Source: Clostridia bacterium (lineage in GTDB: Bacteria; Bacillota; Clostridia; Christensenellales; Aristaeellaceae). From it: a stretch of 64,000 nt of DNA. A program made the position numbers and the translations under genes. Positions within the stretch are counted from its first letter, which is position 1, and each line of letters opens with the position of its first letter. Location: the NCBI GenBank assembly GCA_017481825.1, contig JAFUOR010000037.1, positions 1 to 64,000 of the forward strand, read 5' to 3'. The notes beneath the pieces were generated by a model that saw only the letters and a program-made list of their open reading frames with translations, was not told where the DNA came from and did not search any database. This document shows, in pieces, positions 26,100 through 34,627 of the stretch.

Positions 26100-27167
26100 T
26101 CAATCCCTGGGAATATAGACCGAGGCGCTTGCACCCAGCAGGATATCCTCCTCGGGGATGGATACGTGGACGGTGTAATAGGCTGCGTTCTGCATGGTTG
26201 TACCAAGCTGGCTGATTTCCGTAACGGTGCCGGTGATGATCCAGTCCTCATCGGTATCCAGAATGACGGGAACCTTATCGCCGACCCACAGGTCGTTCAG
26301 GTCGATCTCATCCACCTGTGCCACGACCTCCAGCTTGTCCGTCAGCAGGATGCGCGCCAGCATCTGTCCCTTCCATACCTGCTGTCCCGGCACAACCGCC
26401 ACCTGACCCACCACGCCCTCGACAGGTGCGATGATTATCGGGCTGGCGCTGGGCGCGGCATCGGCGGACATGAGCGTCAGCAGGGGATCGCCGCTTTCAA
26501 CAGTATCGCCAACGCCAACAAGCACGGAGGCCACGCGCCCCTGACCGGCGGACAGCAGAGGATCGCGAAGGGTAACGCTGCCGGTGCCGACATGATCGCG
26601 GGATTCATAGTCATCGTCGCGGTAGACCTTGATCGTCTCTGTCGGGACAAATTCGCCGTCCAGCACATCGACAACGAAGTCCGTGCCGCTGATCATCACC
26701 ACCACGCCGTAGCCGGTTTCCTTGTTGGCACGATCGGAGCGGAAGTAAAGCGTATCGCCGATGGAAAGTGTCCGGCTTTCGGCGCTGTTATACCCCTGCA
26801 GGATGGAAGCGGCAATGCGCTGGCGCTGTGAGGGCTCCATGGCGACCAGGCCGCCATAGCGGCTCATCACGGCAGTGGCATCATCGCCCTTTTGGGCAAA
26901 AACCGCCTTGACTTCGGCGTCCTCGGAGGCATAGACGGTGGTGGTCAGCATCGTGAAGAGCGTATCGCCTGCCTTCACCTTATCGCCCGCTTCAAGGTCG
27001 AACAGCGCCAGCGTACCGGAGTAGGGGGCAACGATATCGATGTACTCCACCGTCGAGACGCTGCCATTGGCAATGGCACAATTGGTCAGATCCTGTTCGT
27101 CCGCCAGCGCGGAGACGCCAAGCAGGAGCAGGGAAGTCAGCAGCGCAAGAATGCGTTTCATGCTCAT
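26100..27167 (-). CDS. HlyD/RND-type membrane fusion (adaptor) protein of an ABC exporter
   Basis: The 355-aa product has a signal peptide (about 1-23, ending SALA followed by DEQD) and biotinyl-lipoyl-like half-motifs IVAPYSGTLALFDLEAGDKVKAGDTLF and PIIIAPVEGVVGQVAVVPGQQVWKGQML, then a beta-barrel domain (VVAQVDEIDLNDLWVGDKVPV) like periplasmic adaptors of MacAB systems. In a Gram-positive cell it would sit on the outer face of the membrane with the permease. ATG 27167 follows GAAAGG by 6 bases. It is the third gene of the ATPase-permease-adaptor operon, 16 bases after the permease stop. Confidence 0.88.
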   Translation of the reverse strand: MSMKRILALLTSLLLLGVSALADEQDLTNCAIANGSVSTVEYIDIVAPYSGTLALFDLEAGDKVKAGDTLFTMLTTTVYASEDAEVKAVFAQKGDDATAVMSRYGGLVAMEPSQRQRIAASILQGYNSAESRTLSIGDTLYFRSDRANKETGYGVVVMISGTDFVVDVLDGEFVPTETIKVYRDDDYESRDHVGTGSVTLRDPLLSAGQGRVASVLVGVGDTVESGDPLLTLMSADAAPSASPIIIAPVEGVVGQVAVVPGQQVWKGQMLARILLTDKLEVVAQVDEIDLNDLWVGDKVPVILDTDEDWIITGTVTEISQLGTTMQNAAYYTVHVSIPEEDILLGASASVYIPRD

Positions 27168-27183
27168 ATCAACCTTTCGTTTG

Positions 27184-29547
27184 TCATTCGACACTCTTGA
27201 GGGCTTCAACCATGTCGATGCTGCGTACCTTCCGGGTCAGCAGCGTCTCGATGAAGAAGCTGAATACATAGGTGATCAGGCAGGCTGCCAGAATGGAGGG
27301 CAGCGTGACGTTGGCGACGAAAACCATCGAGTCATATTCGCACATTTTCAGGATGATCGCCGTCAGCCAGATGCCCGGCGGAATACCGATCAGCAGGCCC
27401 AGGAGCGTCGTGTAATTATTTTCGCGCATCATCAGCTTGCGGATCTCCCGCTGATGGTAGCCCAGCACCTTCAGCGTGGCGTAATCACGGGTGCGCTCGG
27501 TGAAATTCATCAGGCCCATGTTGTAACAGATGATGAATGCAAGGGCGAGCGCCGCCACGCTGAGGATGGTAAAGGCTGTTCTGGTGGAGTCCATCATGCT
27601 CATGGTTTTGGTAAATTCGTCCGCCGGGTAGGATACGTCGGAGACTTCGTCCATCTCATCCACCTGATGCCGGCACAGGTCTGTCGGATTCACCAGCAGA
27701 AGCGCCGTCGGGCTGAAATCGCCCTTGCGGCATTTCTCCCAGGCACCGCGGCTCATGAACGCCCCCTGGCCGATGTTGGTTTCTGCCAAGGCGTTCACTG
27801 TCAGTGTCAGGGGCGTTTCATCGCCTGTGAGCCACACAGTGATGCTGTCACCAATGCCGACGTTCATCAGCGTCGCAAGCTTCCGGCTCAGGGCTACGCC
27901 TTCCTCGGGCAGGGGAAGGAGTGTCAACTCCTTGCCCAGATGCATGGTGGTCTGGTCCCCGGTCAATACGGTCAGCAGGCCGGAACGGCTGTCGGTCTGG
28001 CTGTCCATGCTCACCGGGATTTCCATGATGCCATCCACTGTATTCGCGTCAAGGCGGTTCCGGTAGCTTTCCAGCGTGCCGCCCTGACCGCTGAGCAGGT
28101 TCACGCGCAGATCGTATTGAAGCGTACCGTCATAATATTCGCCAATGAAGAAATTGAAGGATTCCTGCAGGCCGAAGGTGCAAATAATCAGTGCATTGCA
28201 GCACAGGATGCCCACCATGGACATCAGTGTGCGCCCCTTGTTGCGCATCAGGTTGCGGATAATCATCTTCGTATTGAAGGAGAGGCGCGTCCACAGGAAT
28301 GTGATGCGCTCCAGGAAGATTCGCGTACCGGATTTGGGTGGCTTGGGCCTGAGGAGGCTCGCGGTGGTCTCCTTGGCTGCCTTGTTGTAGGTGCGCAGGC
28401 AGATAAAGACGCTCAGCCCCACGGAAAGAAGCGTAATCAGCCAGGACAGCAGGGAGATGGGCGGCTGAATCCGCTCCGGATAGCGCATGTTGGTTGATAC
28501 GATCTGCCAGATGACGGGCGGGATGGTGTAATGCCCGACGACCACGCCCACGGTGGAGCCCACGATGGAAGGGACGAGGGCATAGGACAGATAGTGATTC
28601 CGGATTTGGTGGTCGCGATAGCCCAGCGCCTTTAAGGTACCCATCTGGACGCGCTGATTCTCCATCATGCGATTCAGCGTGCTGACCACGATCATTGCTG
28701 CAATGGCATAAACGAGCAGCGGGAACAGATAGCTAAGGCTGCGGAACATGCTGACGAAATTGCGCGCCGTGCCGGTGGAGACATGGGAACTCTGGGTCAT
28801 CGCCAGCGCGGATGGGACGATCTGCGTGATCGCATCAAGCACGGCGGCTTCGTCAGCGCCATCCTTCAGGTCGATGAGCACCTCCGTGAAGGGCAGCTCG
28901 GGGAGGGCCCTGGCAGAGACGTACATAAAGCCGTATTTGTCCGGTTCAGGCGTTGTGCTCTTGGCCGTGAGCAGATATTCGCTGGAGAGGATGATGCCAC
29001 GAACGGTGAAGGTCCGGCGCTGGCCCGCCACAGTGACGGTGATGCCCTCGCCCACGCCGATGCCGTGATACTGCGCAAACTGCTCCTCCAGCAGACAACC
29101 GCGAAGATCAGATGGATGGAGCGTCTCCCCTTGTCGGATCAGGGGCATGTTGATCTGCATTTCGCCATCATAGCCGCTGACGGCCAGTGTGACGTCGCCT
29201 GGCAGGTCGGGACAGTCCATTTCCAGGGAGATGCGCGCCTGGGTGTTCTCAACGCCCGGAATATGCGCCAGACGCGTCATGTCCTGCTTGGTGAAGGCAG
29301 AGCCCTTGACCCAGAAATCAGCCAGACGGCCCTGCTCAAAATAGGTTTCCGTGGAAGCCTCCAGCATGCGCCAGTTGGCGTCCAGGCCGCTGAACACCCA
29401 TGTGCCCATGGCACAGAGGAAGAGCATGGCAATGAACTGCATGGCGCTTTTGCGCATATCACGGAAGAGCTTCTTGGTGAGCGTGCCGCGCCTGACGCGG
29501 TTCTTTTTCTTCCTTGCCGCAGGCGGGGTGGAGGGCGTCATTACCAT
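27184..29547 (-). CDS. FtsX-family ABC transporter permease with two FtsX domains
   Basis: The 787-aa protein has a basic N-terminus, TM1 at about 35-55 and a large extracellular domain (about 60-255), then three TMs forming the first FtsX domain with VQMGTLKALGYRDHQIRNHYLSYALVPSI, a second large extracellular region after MIIRNLMRNKGRTLMSMVGILCCNALI, and the second FtsX domain with DYATLKVLGYHQREIRKLMMREN. This architecture is that of MacB-like/peptide exporters and of some lipoprotein or antimicrobial-peptide systems. The start overlaps the ATPase stop by 7 bases. Substrate unknown. Confidence 0.92.
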   Translation of the reverse strand: MVMTPSTPPAARKKKNRVRRGTLTKKLFRDMRKSAMQFIAMLFLCAMGTWVFSGLDANWRMLEASTETYFEQGRLADFWVKGSAFTKQDMTRLAHIPGVENTQARISLEMDCPDLPGDVTLAVSGYDGEMQINMPLIRQGETLHPSDLRGCLLEEQFAQYHGIGVGEGITVTVAGQRRTFTVRGIILSSEYLLTAKSTTPEPDKYGFMYVSARALPELPFTEVLIDLKDGADEAAVLDAITQIVPSALAMTQSSHVSTGTARNFVSMFRSLSYLFPLLVYAIAAMIVVSTLNRMMENQRVQMGTLKALGYRDHQIRNHYLSYALVPSIVGSTVGVVVGHYTIPPVIWQIVSTNMRYPERIQPPISLLSWLITLLSVGLSVFICLRTYNKAAKETTASLLRPKPPKSGTRIFLERITFLWTRLSFNTKMIIRNLMRNKGRTLMSMVGILCCNALIICTFGLQESFNFFIGEYYDGTLQYDLRVNLLSGQGGTLESYRNRLDANTVDGIMEIPVSMDSQTDSRSGLLTVLTGDQTTMHLGKELTLLPLPEEGVALSRKLATLMNVGIGDSITVWLTGDETPLTLTVNALAETNIGQGAFMSRGAWEKCRKGDFSPTALLLVNPTDLCRHQVDEMDEVSDVSYPADEFTKTMSMMDSTRTAFTILSVAALALAFIICYNMGLMNFTERTRDYATLKVLGYHQREIRKLMMRENNYTTLLGLLIGIPPGIWLTAIILKMCEYDSMVFVANVTLPSILAACLITYVFSFFIETLLTRKVRSIDMVEALKSVE

Positions 29548-30242
29548 GTGATATCCTCCACCCGGGCGGGATGCTCGTTGAGGGTCATCTCCTGCACGCT
29601 GCCGTTGCGCATGCGGATCACGCGGTCTCCCAGGGGCGCGATGCTGGCGTTGTGGGTGATGATAACGACGGTTGTGTTGAATTCATGGCACAGGCGCGTC
29701 AGAAGCTCCAGAACCTGTGCGCCTGTTTTGCTGTCCAGCGCGCCCGTGGGCTCGTCGCAAAGGAGGAGCGCCGGATTCTTGCACAGAGCGCGCGCGATCG
29801 ATACGCGCTGCTGCTCGCCGCCGGAAAGCTGGGCAGGGAAGTTGTTCATGCGATGGGAAAGCCCCACCTGCTCCATGACCTCGCGGGGATCCAGGGCGTT
29901 GGGACACACCTGCTGCGCCAGCTCGACGTTCTCCAGCGCCGTCAGGTTCGGCATCAGGTTATAGAACTGAAACACAAAGCCCACATCCAGGCGGCGGTAC
30001 TCAGTCAACTGGGGCGAACGCATCCCCGTGATTTTCTTGCCGCCAACAACAATACGTCCGCTGGTGGCCTTATCCATGCCGCCCAGAAGATTCAGCACGG
30101 TGGTTTTGCCGGCGCCCGAGGGGCCGAGCACCACGCAGAACTCTCCCTGCTCAATTTCAAATGACACATGATCCGCCGCATGCACAACCGTGTTGCCGGC
30201 GGGATAATCCTTGCACACATCCTCAAAGCTGATGTAGCTCAT
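29541..30242 (-). CDS. ABC transporter ATP-binding protein (LolD/MacB class)
   Basis: The 233-aa ATPase contains Walker A GPSGAGKTTVLN (about 42-53), Q-loop FQFYNLMPNLTALENV, signature LSGGEQQRVSIARAL, Walker B ALLLCDEPTGALD and the H-loop VVIITHN. DEPTGALDSKTG is typical of the MacB/LolD/BceA class that pairs with FtsX permeases. First gene of the exporter operon. ATG 30242 is chosen over a preceding TTG; the AAGGGGG site is about 9-11 bases upstream. Confidence 0.95.
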   Translation of the reverse strand: MSYISFEDVCKDYPAGNTVVHAADHVSFEIEQGEFCVVLGPSGAGKTTVLNLLGGMDKATSGRIVVGGKKITGMRSPQLTEYRRLDVGFVFQFYNLMPNLTALENVELAQQVCPNALDPREVMEQVGLSHRMNNFPAQLSGGEQQRVSIARALCKNPALLLCDEPTGALDSKTGAQVLELLTRLCHEFNTTVVIITHNASIAPLGDRVIRMRNGSVQEMTLNEHPARVEDITW

Positions 30243-30282
30243 CAATAAGCGCCCCCTTTGCGCGGATAACAGATGGTTTCCG

Positions 30283-30320
30283 ATGATATCCTATCGAAAA
30301 CTCTTGAACTCTGTGTGAAC
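30283..30320 (-). promoter_or_regulatory. Putative activator-dependent promoter of the exporter operon
   Basis: On the minus strand GTTCA occurs twice with 11-base periodicity (starting at 30320 and 30309), followed by a -10-like TATCAT (30288-30283). The -35 position (GAGTTC) is poor. The repeats resemble the GTTGA arrays found at the divergent and downstream promoters, but the spacing to the -10 differs. Confidence 0.4.
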
Positions 30321-30404
30321 ATGATGTTTAAATCATATTAATTCGACAGCCAAAGGATTTCTCCTGTGCACACGGTGCAAATCTCGCATAAAAAATCAAC
30401 AATC

Positions 30405-30448
30405 GTTGATGTTCAGTTGATGTTGAGTTGGTATTGAGGCGGTATAAT
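30405..30448 (+). promoter_or_regulatory. pgsA promoter with three 11-bp GTTGA direct repeats
   Basis: GTTGATGTTCA (30405), GTTGATGTTGA (30416) and GTTGGTATTGA (30427) are tandem 11-base units. After 5 bases comes TATAAT (30443-30448). No TTGACA-like -35 at the right distance is present, as expected for a promoter activated by an OmpR/PhoB-type regulator. Confidence 0.7.
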
Positions 30449-30480
30449 CAGGCATGATAACTTACAGCGGAGGTCTGGTC

Positions 30481-31041
30481 ATGTCACCCAAACAAGCTTC
30501 TCAGCGCATTCTGACGATTCCCAACATCCTGTCAATGCTGCGTCTCGTGATGATACCCGCAGCCGTGTATCTCTACCTCAGCGGTAGCTATGCCGCCACG
30601 GCGGTGGTCATCGTCCTCTCCGGATTGACCGATGTGGTGGACGGCTACATTGCCCGTCGCTGCAACGCCGTCACCGACCTTGGCAAGGCTCTTGATCCGG
30701 TAGCCGATAAGCTGACCCAGCTGGCAATGCTTCTGTGCCTGATCTCCAGGCATCCTGCCATGCTTGCGCCCTTCATCCTCCTGCTGGTGAAGGAAGCTTT
30801 CTCCGCACTGTCCGGCCTGATGGTCATCCGTAAAACCGGTACGGTGCTGGGTGCGCAGTGGCATGGCAAGGTCACCACCTTGATGCTCTATGCGCTGATG
30901 ATCATGCATGTAGTCTGGAAGGAAATTCCCGATACCGTGTCGAATATATCGATCATCCTGTGTATTGCGATGATGCTGCTTTCCCTCGTCCTCTATGCCA
31001 GGCGCAACATCAGCGCCATCCGCAGCGCATCGCGATCCTGA
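30481..31041 (+). CDS. pgsA: CDP-alcohol phosphatidyltransferase, probable phosphatidylglycerophosphate synthase
   Basis: The 186-aa membrane enzyme has the full CDP-alcohol phosphotransferase motif D-G-x2-A-R-x8-G-x3-D-x3-D in DVVDGYIARRCNAVTDLGKALDPVADK, at about residues 51-77. Length and hydrophobic pattern fit PgsA (glycerol-3-phosphate as acceptor), the first step to phosphatidylglycerol and cardiolipin. ATG 30481 follows GGAGGT by 6 bases; the in-frame ATG at 30454 lies at the expected transcription start and is excluded. A second, housekeeping pgsA elsewhere in the genome is likely given this regulated context. Confidence 0.85.
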   Translation: MSPKQASQRILTIPNILSMLRLVMIPAAVYLYLSGSYAATAVVIVLSGLTDVVDGYIARRCNAVTDLGKALDPVADKLTQLAMLLCLISRHPAMLAPFILLLVKEAFSALSGLMVIRKTGTVLGAQWHGKVTTLMLYALMIMHVVWKEIPDTVSNISIILCIAMMLLSLVLYARRNISAIRSASRS

Positions 31042-31065
31042 GCACCGCATAAGGAGGTTTCCTTC

Positions 31066-31716
31066 ATGTTCAGCAAGCTCCTTGATCGTCTGGAGAGCCG
31101 CTATGGCCGGTACCGCGGCATCCGCAACCTGATGAGCATCATTGTCTTCAGCATGGCTGCTGTGTATGTGGTGGATATGGTGCTGGGGCCTACGATGGGT
31201 TTCTCGCTCAGTTCGTGGCTGTCCTTCGATAAGAGCGCCATTATGCGCGGGCAGATATGGCGGCTGTTTACCTTTGTCTTTGTGCCTTACAGCGGCAGCA
31301 TGTTCGGCTTCGTCTTCTCTCTTGTCTTTTCCTGGCTGATGGGCCAGACCCTCCAGAATGACTGGGGAACCTTCCGCTTCACCCTGTATTACCTCATCGG
31401 CATGTTGGGCACGGTTCTGGCGGGCTGCATCACCGGCTATGCCACGGGGTATTATCTCAACCTGTCACTGATCCTGGCCTGCGCGATTCTCTATCCCGAG
31501 GCGCAGATCAATCTGTACATAATCCCACTGCGCATGAAGTGGCTGGCGCTGATCTATCTGGTGATGCTGCTGGGAACGGCGCTGGAGAGCACCTGGCCCG
31601 ACCGTATTGCGTTGATCATCTCCCTGCTCAATGTGATCCTGTTCTTCATGGACAGGATGGTCGGGCTGGTCAAGGATGCACGCCGCCGTCAGCAGTGGCG
31701 GCGAAACTGGCGCTGA
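31066..31716 (+). CDS. Rhomboid-like membrane protein, catalytic motif not seen
   Basis: The 216-aa protein has about six hydrophobic segments and the rhomboid-type start of the L1 loop, IMRGQIWRLFTFVFVPYSG, followed by WGTFRFTLYYLIGMLGTVLAG. The rhomboid serine motif GxSG and the catalytic His in the last helix are not visible, so it resembles inactive rhomboid/derlin-like proteins. The C-terminus is strongly basic (RRRQQWRRNWR). It follows pgsA by 24 bases with its own AAGGAGG and shares its promoter. Confidence 0.75.
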   Translation: MFSKLLDRLESRYGRYRGIRNLMSIIVFSMAAVYVVDMVLGPTMGFSLSSWLSFDKSAIMRGQIWRLFTFVFVPYSGSMFGFVFSLVFSWLMGQTLQNDWGTFRFTLYYLIGMLGTVLAGCITGYATGYYLNLSLILACAILYPEAQINLYIIPLRMKWLALIYLVMLLGTALESTWPDRIALIISLLNVILFFMDRMVGLVKDARRRQQWRRNWR

Positions 31717-31771
31717 CCCTCGCTTGGAAGGACGGATATGTATGCCGCCCTTCCGTCTTCTTTTCGGTCAT

Positions 31772-31826
31772 GTTCAACGGATGTTGATTCGCAGTTGACG
31801 CAGCGTTGACATGGAGATGCTATGAT
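31772..31826 (+). promoter_or_regulatory. Response-regulator promoter with GTTGA/GTTCA 11-bp direct repeats
   Basis: GTTCAACGGAT (31772), GTTGATTCGCA (31783), GTTGACGCAGC (31794) and GTTGACATGGA (31805) are four tandem 11-base units. Five bases later comes TATGAT (31821-31826), the same distance as in the pgsA promoter. The TTGACA inside the last unit is only 9 bases from the -10 and cannot be its -35. Confidence 0.7.
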
Positions 31827-31849
31827 CCTTCCTGAAAGGAGCAATGCTT

Positions 31850-32521
31850 ATGTTCAAAATTCTGATCGCTGAGGATGACGCGGAGCTGCGTCAGCTCTTT
31901 CAGCATGTGTTGAGCAAAAACGGCTATGACACCACGGGTGTTTCCAACGGCAAGAAGGCGCTGGACGCTCTTGCCGCGGATTATTACGATCTTGTTATTT
32001 CCGATATCATGATGCCCGTGATGGACGGCTATGAGCTGGTGCGCTCCCTGCGGGAGAGCAACATAACCATCCCTGTGATGATGATCACCGCCAAGGACGC
32101 TTTTGATGATATGCGCATGGGCTTCCTTTCCGGCACGGATGATTACATGGTCAAGCCGGTCAATGTCAACGAGATGGTGCTGCGGGTGGGGGCGCTGCTG
32201 CGACGTGCGCAGATGATTACCGAGCGCAAGCAGACCATTGGCACAACGGTCATGGAATGCGACTCCCTGACGGTTACCCATCAGGGCATAAGCATGGTGC
32301 TGCCGCAGAAGGAATTTATGCTGCTTTATAAGATGGCGTCCTTTCCGGGAAAGATTTTCACCCGTCAGCAGCTGATGGATGAAATCTGGGGCTATGACAG
32401 CGAGACGGACAGCCACACGGTGGACGTCCATATCGGACGGCTGCGCGACCGGTTCCGGGACAATCCGGATTTCCGCATCGTCACCATGCGCGGCGTTGGG
32501 TATAAGGTGGTCAAGCAATGA
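31850..32521 (+). CDS. OmpR/PhoB-family response regulator
   Basis: The 223-aa protein has a receiver domain with acidic pair E8-D9-D10, phosphoacceptor D52 (LVISDIMMPVMDG), T80 and K102, and a C-terminal winged helix: VLPQKEFMLLYKMASFPGKIFTRQQLMDEIWGYD...HTVDVHIGRLRDRF...IVTMRGVGYKVV. ATG 31850 (8 bases after AAAGGAG) is preferred to ATG 31844. It overlaps its kinase gene by 4 bases. Proteins of this class bind 10-11-base direct repeats on one DNA face, so the arrays at its own and the pgsA promoter are plausible targets. Confidence 0.95.
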   Translation: MFKILIAEDDAELRQLFQHVLSKNGYDTTGVSNGKKALDALAADYYDLVISDIMMPVMDGYELVRSLRESNITIPVMMITAKDAFDDMRMGFLSGTDDYMVKPVNVNEMVLRVGALLRRAQMITERKQTIGTTVMECDSLTVTHQGISMVLPQKEFMLLYKMASFPGKIFTRQQLMDEIWGYDSETDSHTVDVHIGRLRDRFRDNPDFRIVTMRGVGYKVVKQ

Positions 32522-33555
32522 GCAATCATACCAAAGAGCGTCAGCGGGGGCTCAACATCCGGCTGCTGTTCATCCTCGTAACCCTGGCGGAAATCCTCGG
32601 CACGCTGATGCTTTCGGCGATCCTTGCGGCGATATCAAGGTATCTGCTGAACCGGGTGGTCGAGGTGCATCCGATCCTGTGGCTGATCTTCTTTAGCGTC
32701 ACCATTGGCGTGACGGCATCCGTGGTGGTCAACATCATCCTGCTGCGCCCCATTGTCAAGCTGAGCAAGGCGATGAAGCAGGTGGCGGCAGGGGACTTTG
32801 GCATCCGCCTGAGCACTGGCAGCCGTATCAGCGAAATCAGGGACTCCTACGAGAGCTTCAACCTGATGGTTCAGGAGCTCCAGGCAACGGAGACGCTGCA
32901 GTCTGACTTTGTATCAAACGTCTCCCATGAATTCAAGACGCCCATCAACGCCATCGAAGGGTATGCGACGCTCCTGCAGGGCAGTCTGGAGCCGGAACAG
33001 CAGAGCGGCTACGTTGATCGGATCCTGCTCAATACGCGCAGGCTCTCGACGCTGGTTGGGAACATCCTGCTCCTGTCGAAGGTCAGCAATCAGGCAATCC
33101 CCCTGTCGAAGACGGCCTACCGGCTTGACGAGCAGATCCGCCAGGCCATCGTCCTTCTGGAGCCCCGCTGGACGGAGAAGGATATCGACTTTGACGTGGA
33201 CATGGATGAGGTGACCTGGACAGGCCCGGAAAACCTGATGCACCATGTCTGGAGCAACCTGATCAGTAACGCCATTAAATTCGGCCCGGCAGGCGGTATG
33301 GTGCGTATGACACTAAAACAGACCGACGGTCGGTATGTTTACGCCATTGAGGACGGTGGCCCCGGCATTCCGGAAGCGGAACAGCAGCACATCTTCAACA
33401 AATTCTATCAGCTGGACAGCTCTCACAAGCAGGAGGGCAATGGGCTGGGTCTTGCGCTGTGCAAACAGATCATTCACAGCTGCCGCGGCAGCATCACCGT
33501 TGATAATCTGCCCAGGGGCGGCTGCCGCTTCACCGTTACGCTGCCGATGGAATAA
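32518..33555 (+). CDS. Sensor histidine kinase with short extracytoplasmic loop
   Basis: The 345-aa kinase has TM1 (about 13-39) and TM2 (about 53-76) separated by only about 13 residues, a HAMP domain (RPIVKLSKAMKQVAAGDFGIRL), HisKA with phosphoacceptor H137 (NVSHEFKTPINAIEGY) and HATPase_c with N (WSNLISNAIKF), G1 (IEDGGPGIP) and G2 (GNGLGLALCKQII). The tiny outer loop suggests sensing within the membrane or through partner proteins, as in BceS-like kinases. Start overlaps the regulator stop (ATGA). Partner exporter and lipid genes lie directly upstream. Confidence 0.95.
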   Translation: MSNHTKERQRGLNIRLLFILVTLAEILGTLMLSAILAAISRYLLNRVVEVHPILWLIFFSVTIGVTASVVVNIILLRPIVKLSKAMKQVAAGDFGIRLSTGSRISEIRDSYESFNLMVQELQATETLQSDFVSNVSHEFKTPINAIEGYATLLQGSLEPEQQSGYVDRILLNTRRLSTLVGNILLLSKVSNQAIPLSKTAYRLDEQIRQAIVLLEPRWTEKDIDFDVDMDEVTWTGPENLMHHVWSNLISNAIKFGPAGGMVRMTLKQTDGRYVYAIEDGGPGIPEAEQQHIFNKFYQLDSSHKQEGNGLGLALCKQIIHSCRGSITVDNLPRGGCRFTVTLPME

Positions 33556-33590
33556 TCAGATATCACATCACACAAAGGAGGTACCGCAGG

Positions 33591-34625
33591 ATGCTGCCAT
33601 TCACTCAGGCAGTTGATATTGATACGGTCGATACCGCGCCGACGCCCTTGGAAAGCGCAGGCACGGACGCGCTCACCCTGGCAAAGGAACAGGAAGCGCA
33701 GATGGAAGCAACGACCTTCCTTGAGCTTGCGCGCTGCACGGAGGCCACGGGCATCCCGGTGGATTTGCGTCATCGCACCGAGCGTGAGCTGAACGCCCTG
33801 AGGCGCGCTGCCGACAGCATGGACGCTGCCCAGAAGAAAACCGCCCAGCTTGCCGACGAGCTGCAGGCTCGTATGAACGATGTGGACAAGGCGGTCAACC
33901 GGAAATGGTACAAGGCCAATCCGCCTGCAAACGGGAGCATCGATCTGCACGAAAAGGAGAAGGACTTTTTTGCCCGGGGCATGAACGGCTACAAGATTGC
34001 GCTGGTGCTCTTCATCGGCAGCTTTGTAGGTGTGGTGATCGAGCTGATCTGGTGCCTGATCCGCAACGGCTATCTGGAGAGCCGCTCGGGTTTGGTGTGG
34101 GGCCCCTTTAACGCGCTGTACGGTATCGGCGCGGCGGCGCTTTCCCTGCTGCTGTACCGCTTCCGCAACCGCGGGAAATGGCTGTCCTTCCTGGGCGGCA
34201 TGGCCATCGGCAGCGTTGTGGAGTACCTTTGTTCCTGGGGGCAGGAGATGGTGTTCGGCTCCCGCTCATGGGATTACAGCGATATGCCCTTCAACGTCAA
34301 CGGGCGTATATGCCTGCTGTACTCGGTTTTCTGGGGCTTTCTGGGAGTGTTGTGGATCAAGGATCTCTACCCGCGCATGGTCAAGTGGCTGCTGAAGCTG
34401 CCCAACCGTTCCGGCAAAATCCTGACATGGGTGCTGATGATCTTCCTGGGCCTCAACTGTATCGTTTCCACCGCCGCCGTATACCGCTGGTCGGAGCGCG
34501 TGAATGGTCAGATGGCGGAGCATGCCATCGAAGCCTTCCTTGACGAACGTTTCCCCAACGAGCGCATGGAAGCGGTCTATGCCAACATGACCTTTGGCGA
34601 GCCTGTCACAGCAGAAGGAGAGTGA
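33591..34625 (+). CDS. CmpB-like membrane protein (putative ABC-transporter type IV family) with coiled N-terminus
   Basis: The 344-aa protein has a hydrophilic, helix-prone N-terminal third (Gln/Glu/Ala-rich, about 1-120) and a C-terminal module with several TMs: GSFVGVVIELIWCLIRNGYLESRSGLVWGPFNALYGIGA, GSVVEYLCSWGQEMVFGSRSWDYSDMPFNVNGRICLLYSVFWGFLG (read in two blocks). This pattern, especially WGPF, WDY and NGRICL, is that of the family labelled putative ABC transporter type IV/CmpB in Clostridia. Role unknown. AAAGGAGGT precedes the ATG; it may be read with the two-component pair (36-base gap). Confidence 0.82.
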   Translation: MLPFTQAVDIDTVDTAPTPLESAGTDALTLAKEQEAQMEATTFLELARCTEATGIPVDLRHRTERELNALRRAADSMDAAQKKTAQLADELQARMNDVDKAVNRKWYKANPPANGSIDLHEKEKDFFARGMNGYKIALVLFIGSFVGVVIELIWCLIRNGYLESRSGLVWGPFNALYGIGAAALSLLLYRFRNRGKWLSFLGGMAIGSVVEYLCSWGQEMVFGSRSWDYSDMPFNVNGRICLLYSVFWGFLGVLWIKDLYPRMVKWLLKLPNRSGKILTWVLMIFLGLNCIVSTAAVYRWSERVNGQMAEHAIEAFLDERFPNERMEAVYANMTFGEPVTAEGE

Positions 34626-34627
34626 GC

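Noticed and set aside
31806..31826. TTGACA-TATGAT as a classical promoter of the response regulator
   Set aside because: The hexamers are only 9 bases apart, far from the required 16-18; TTGACA is better explained as part of the GTTGA repeat array.
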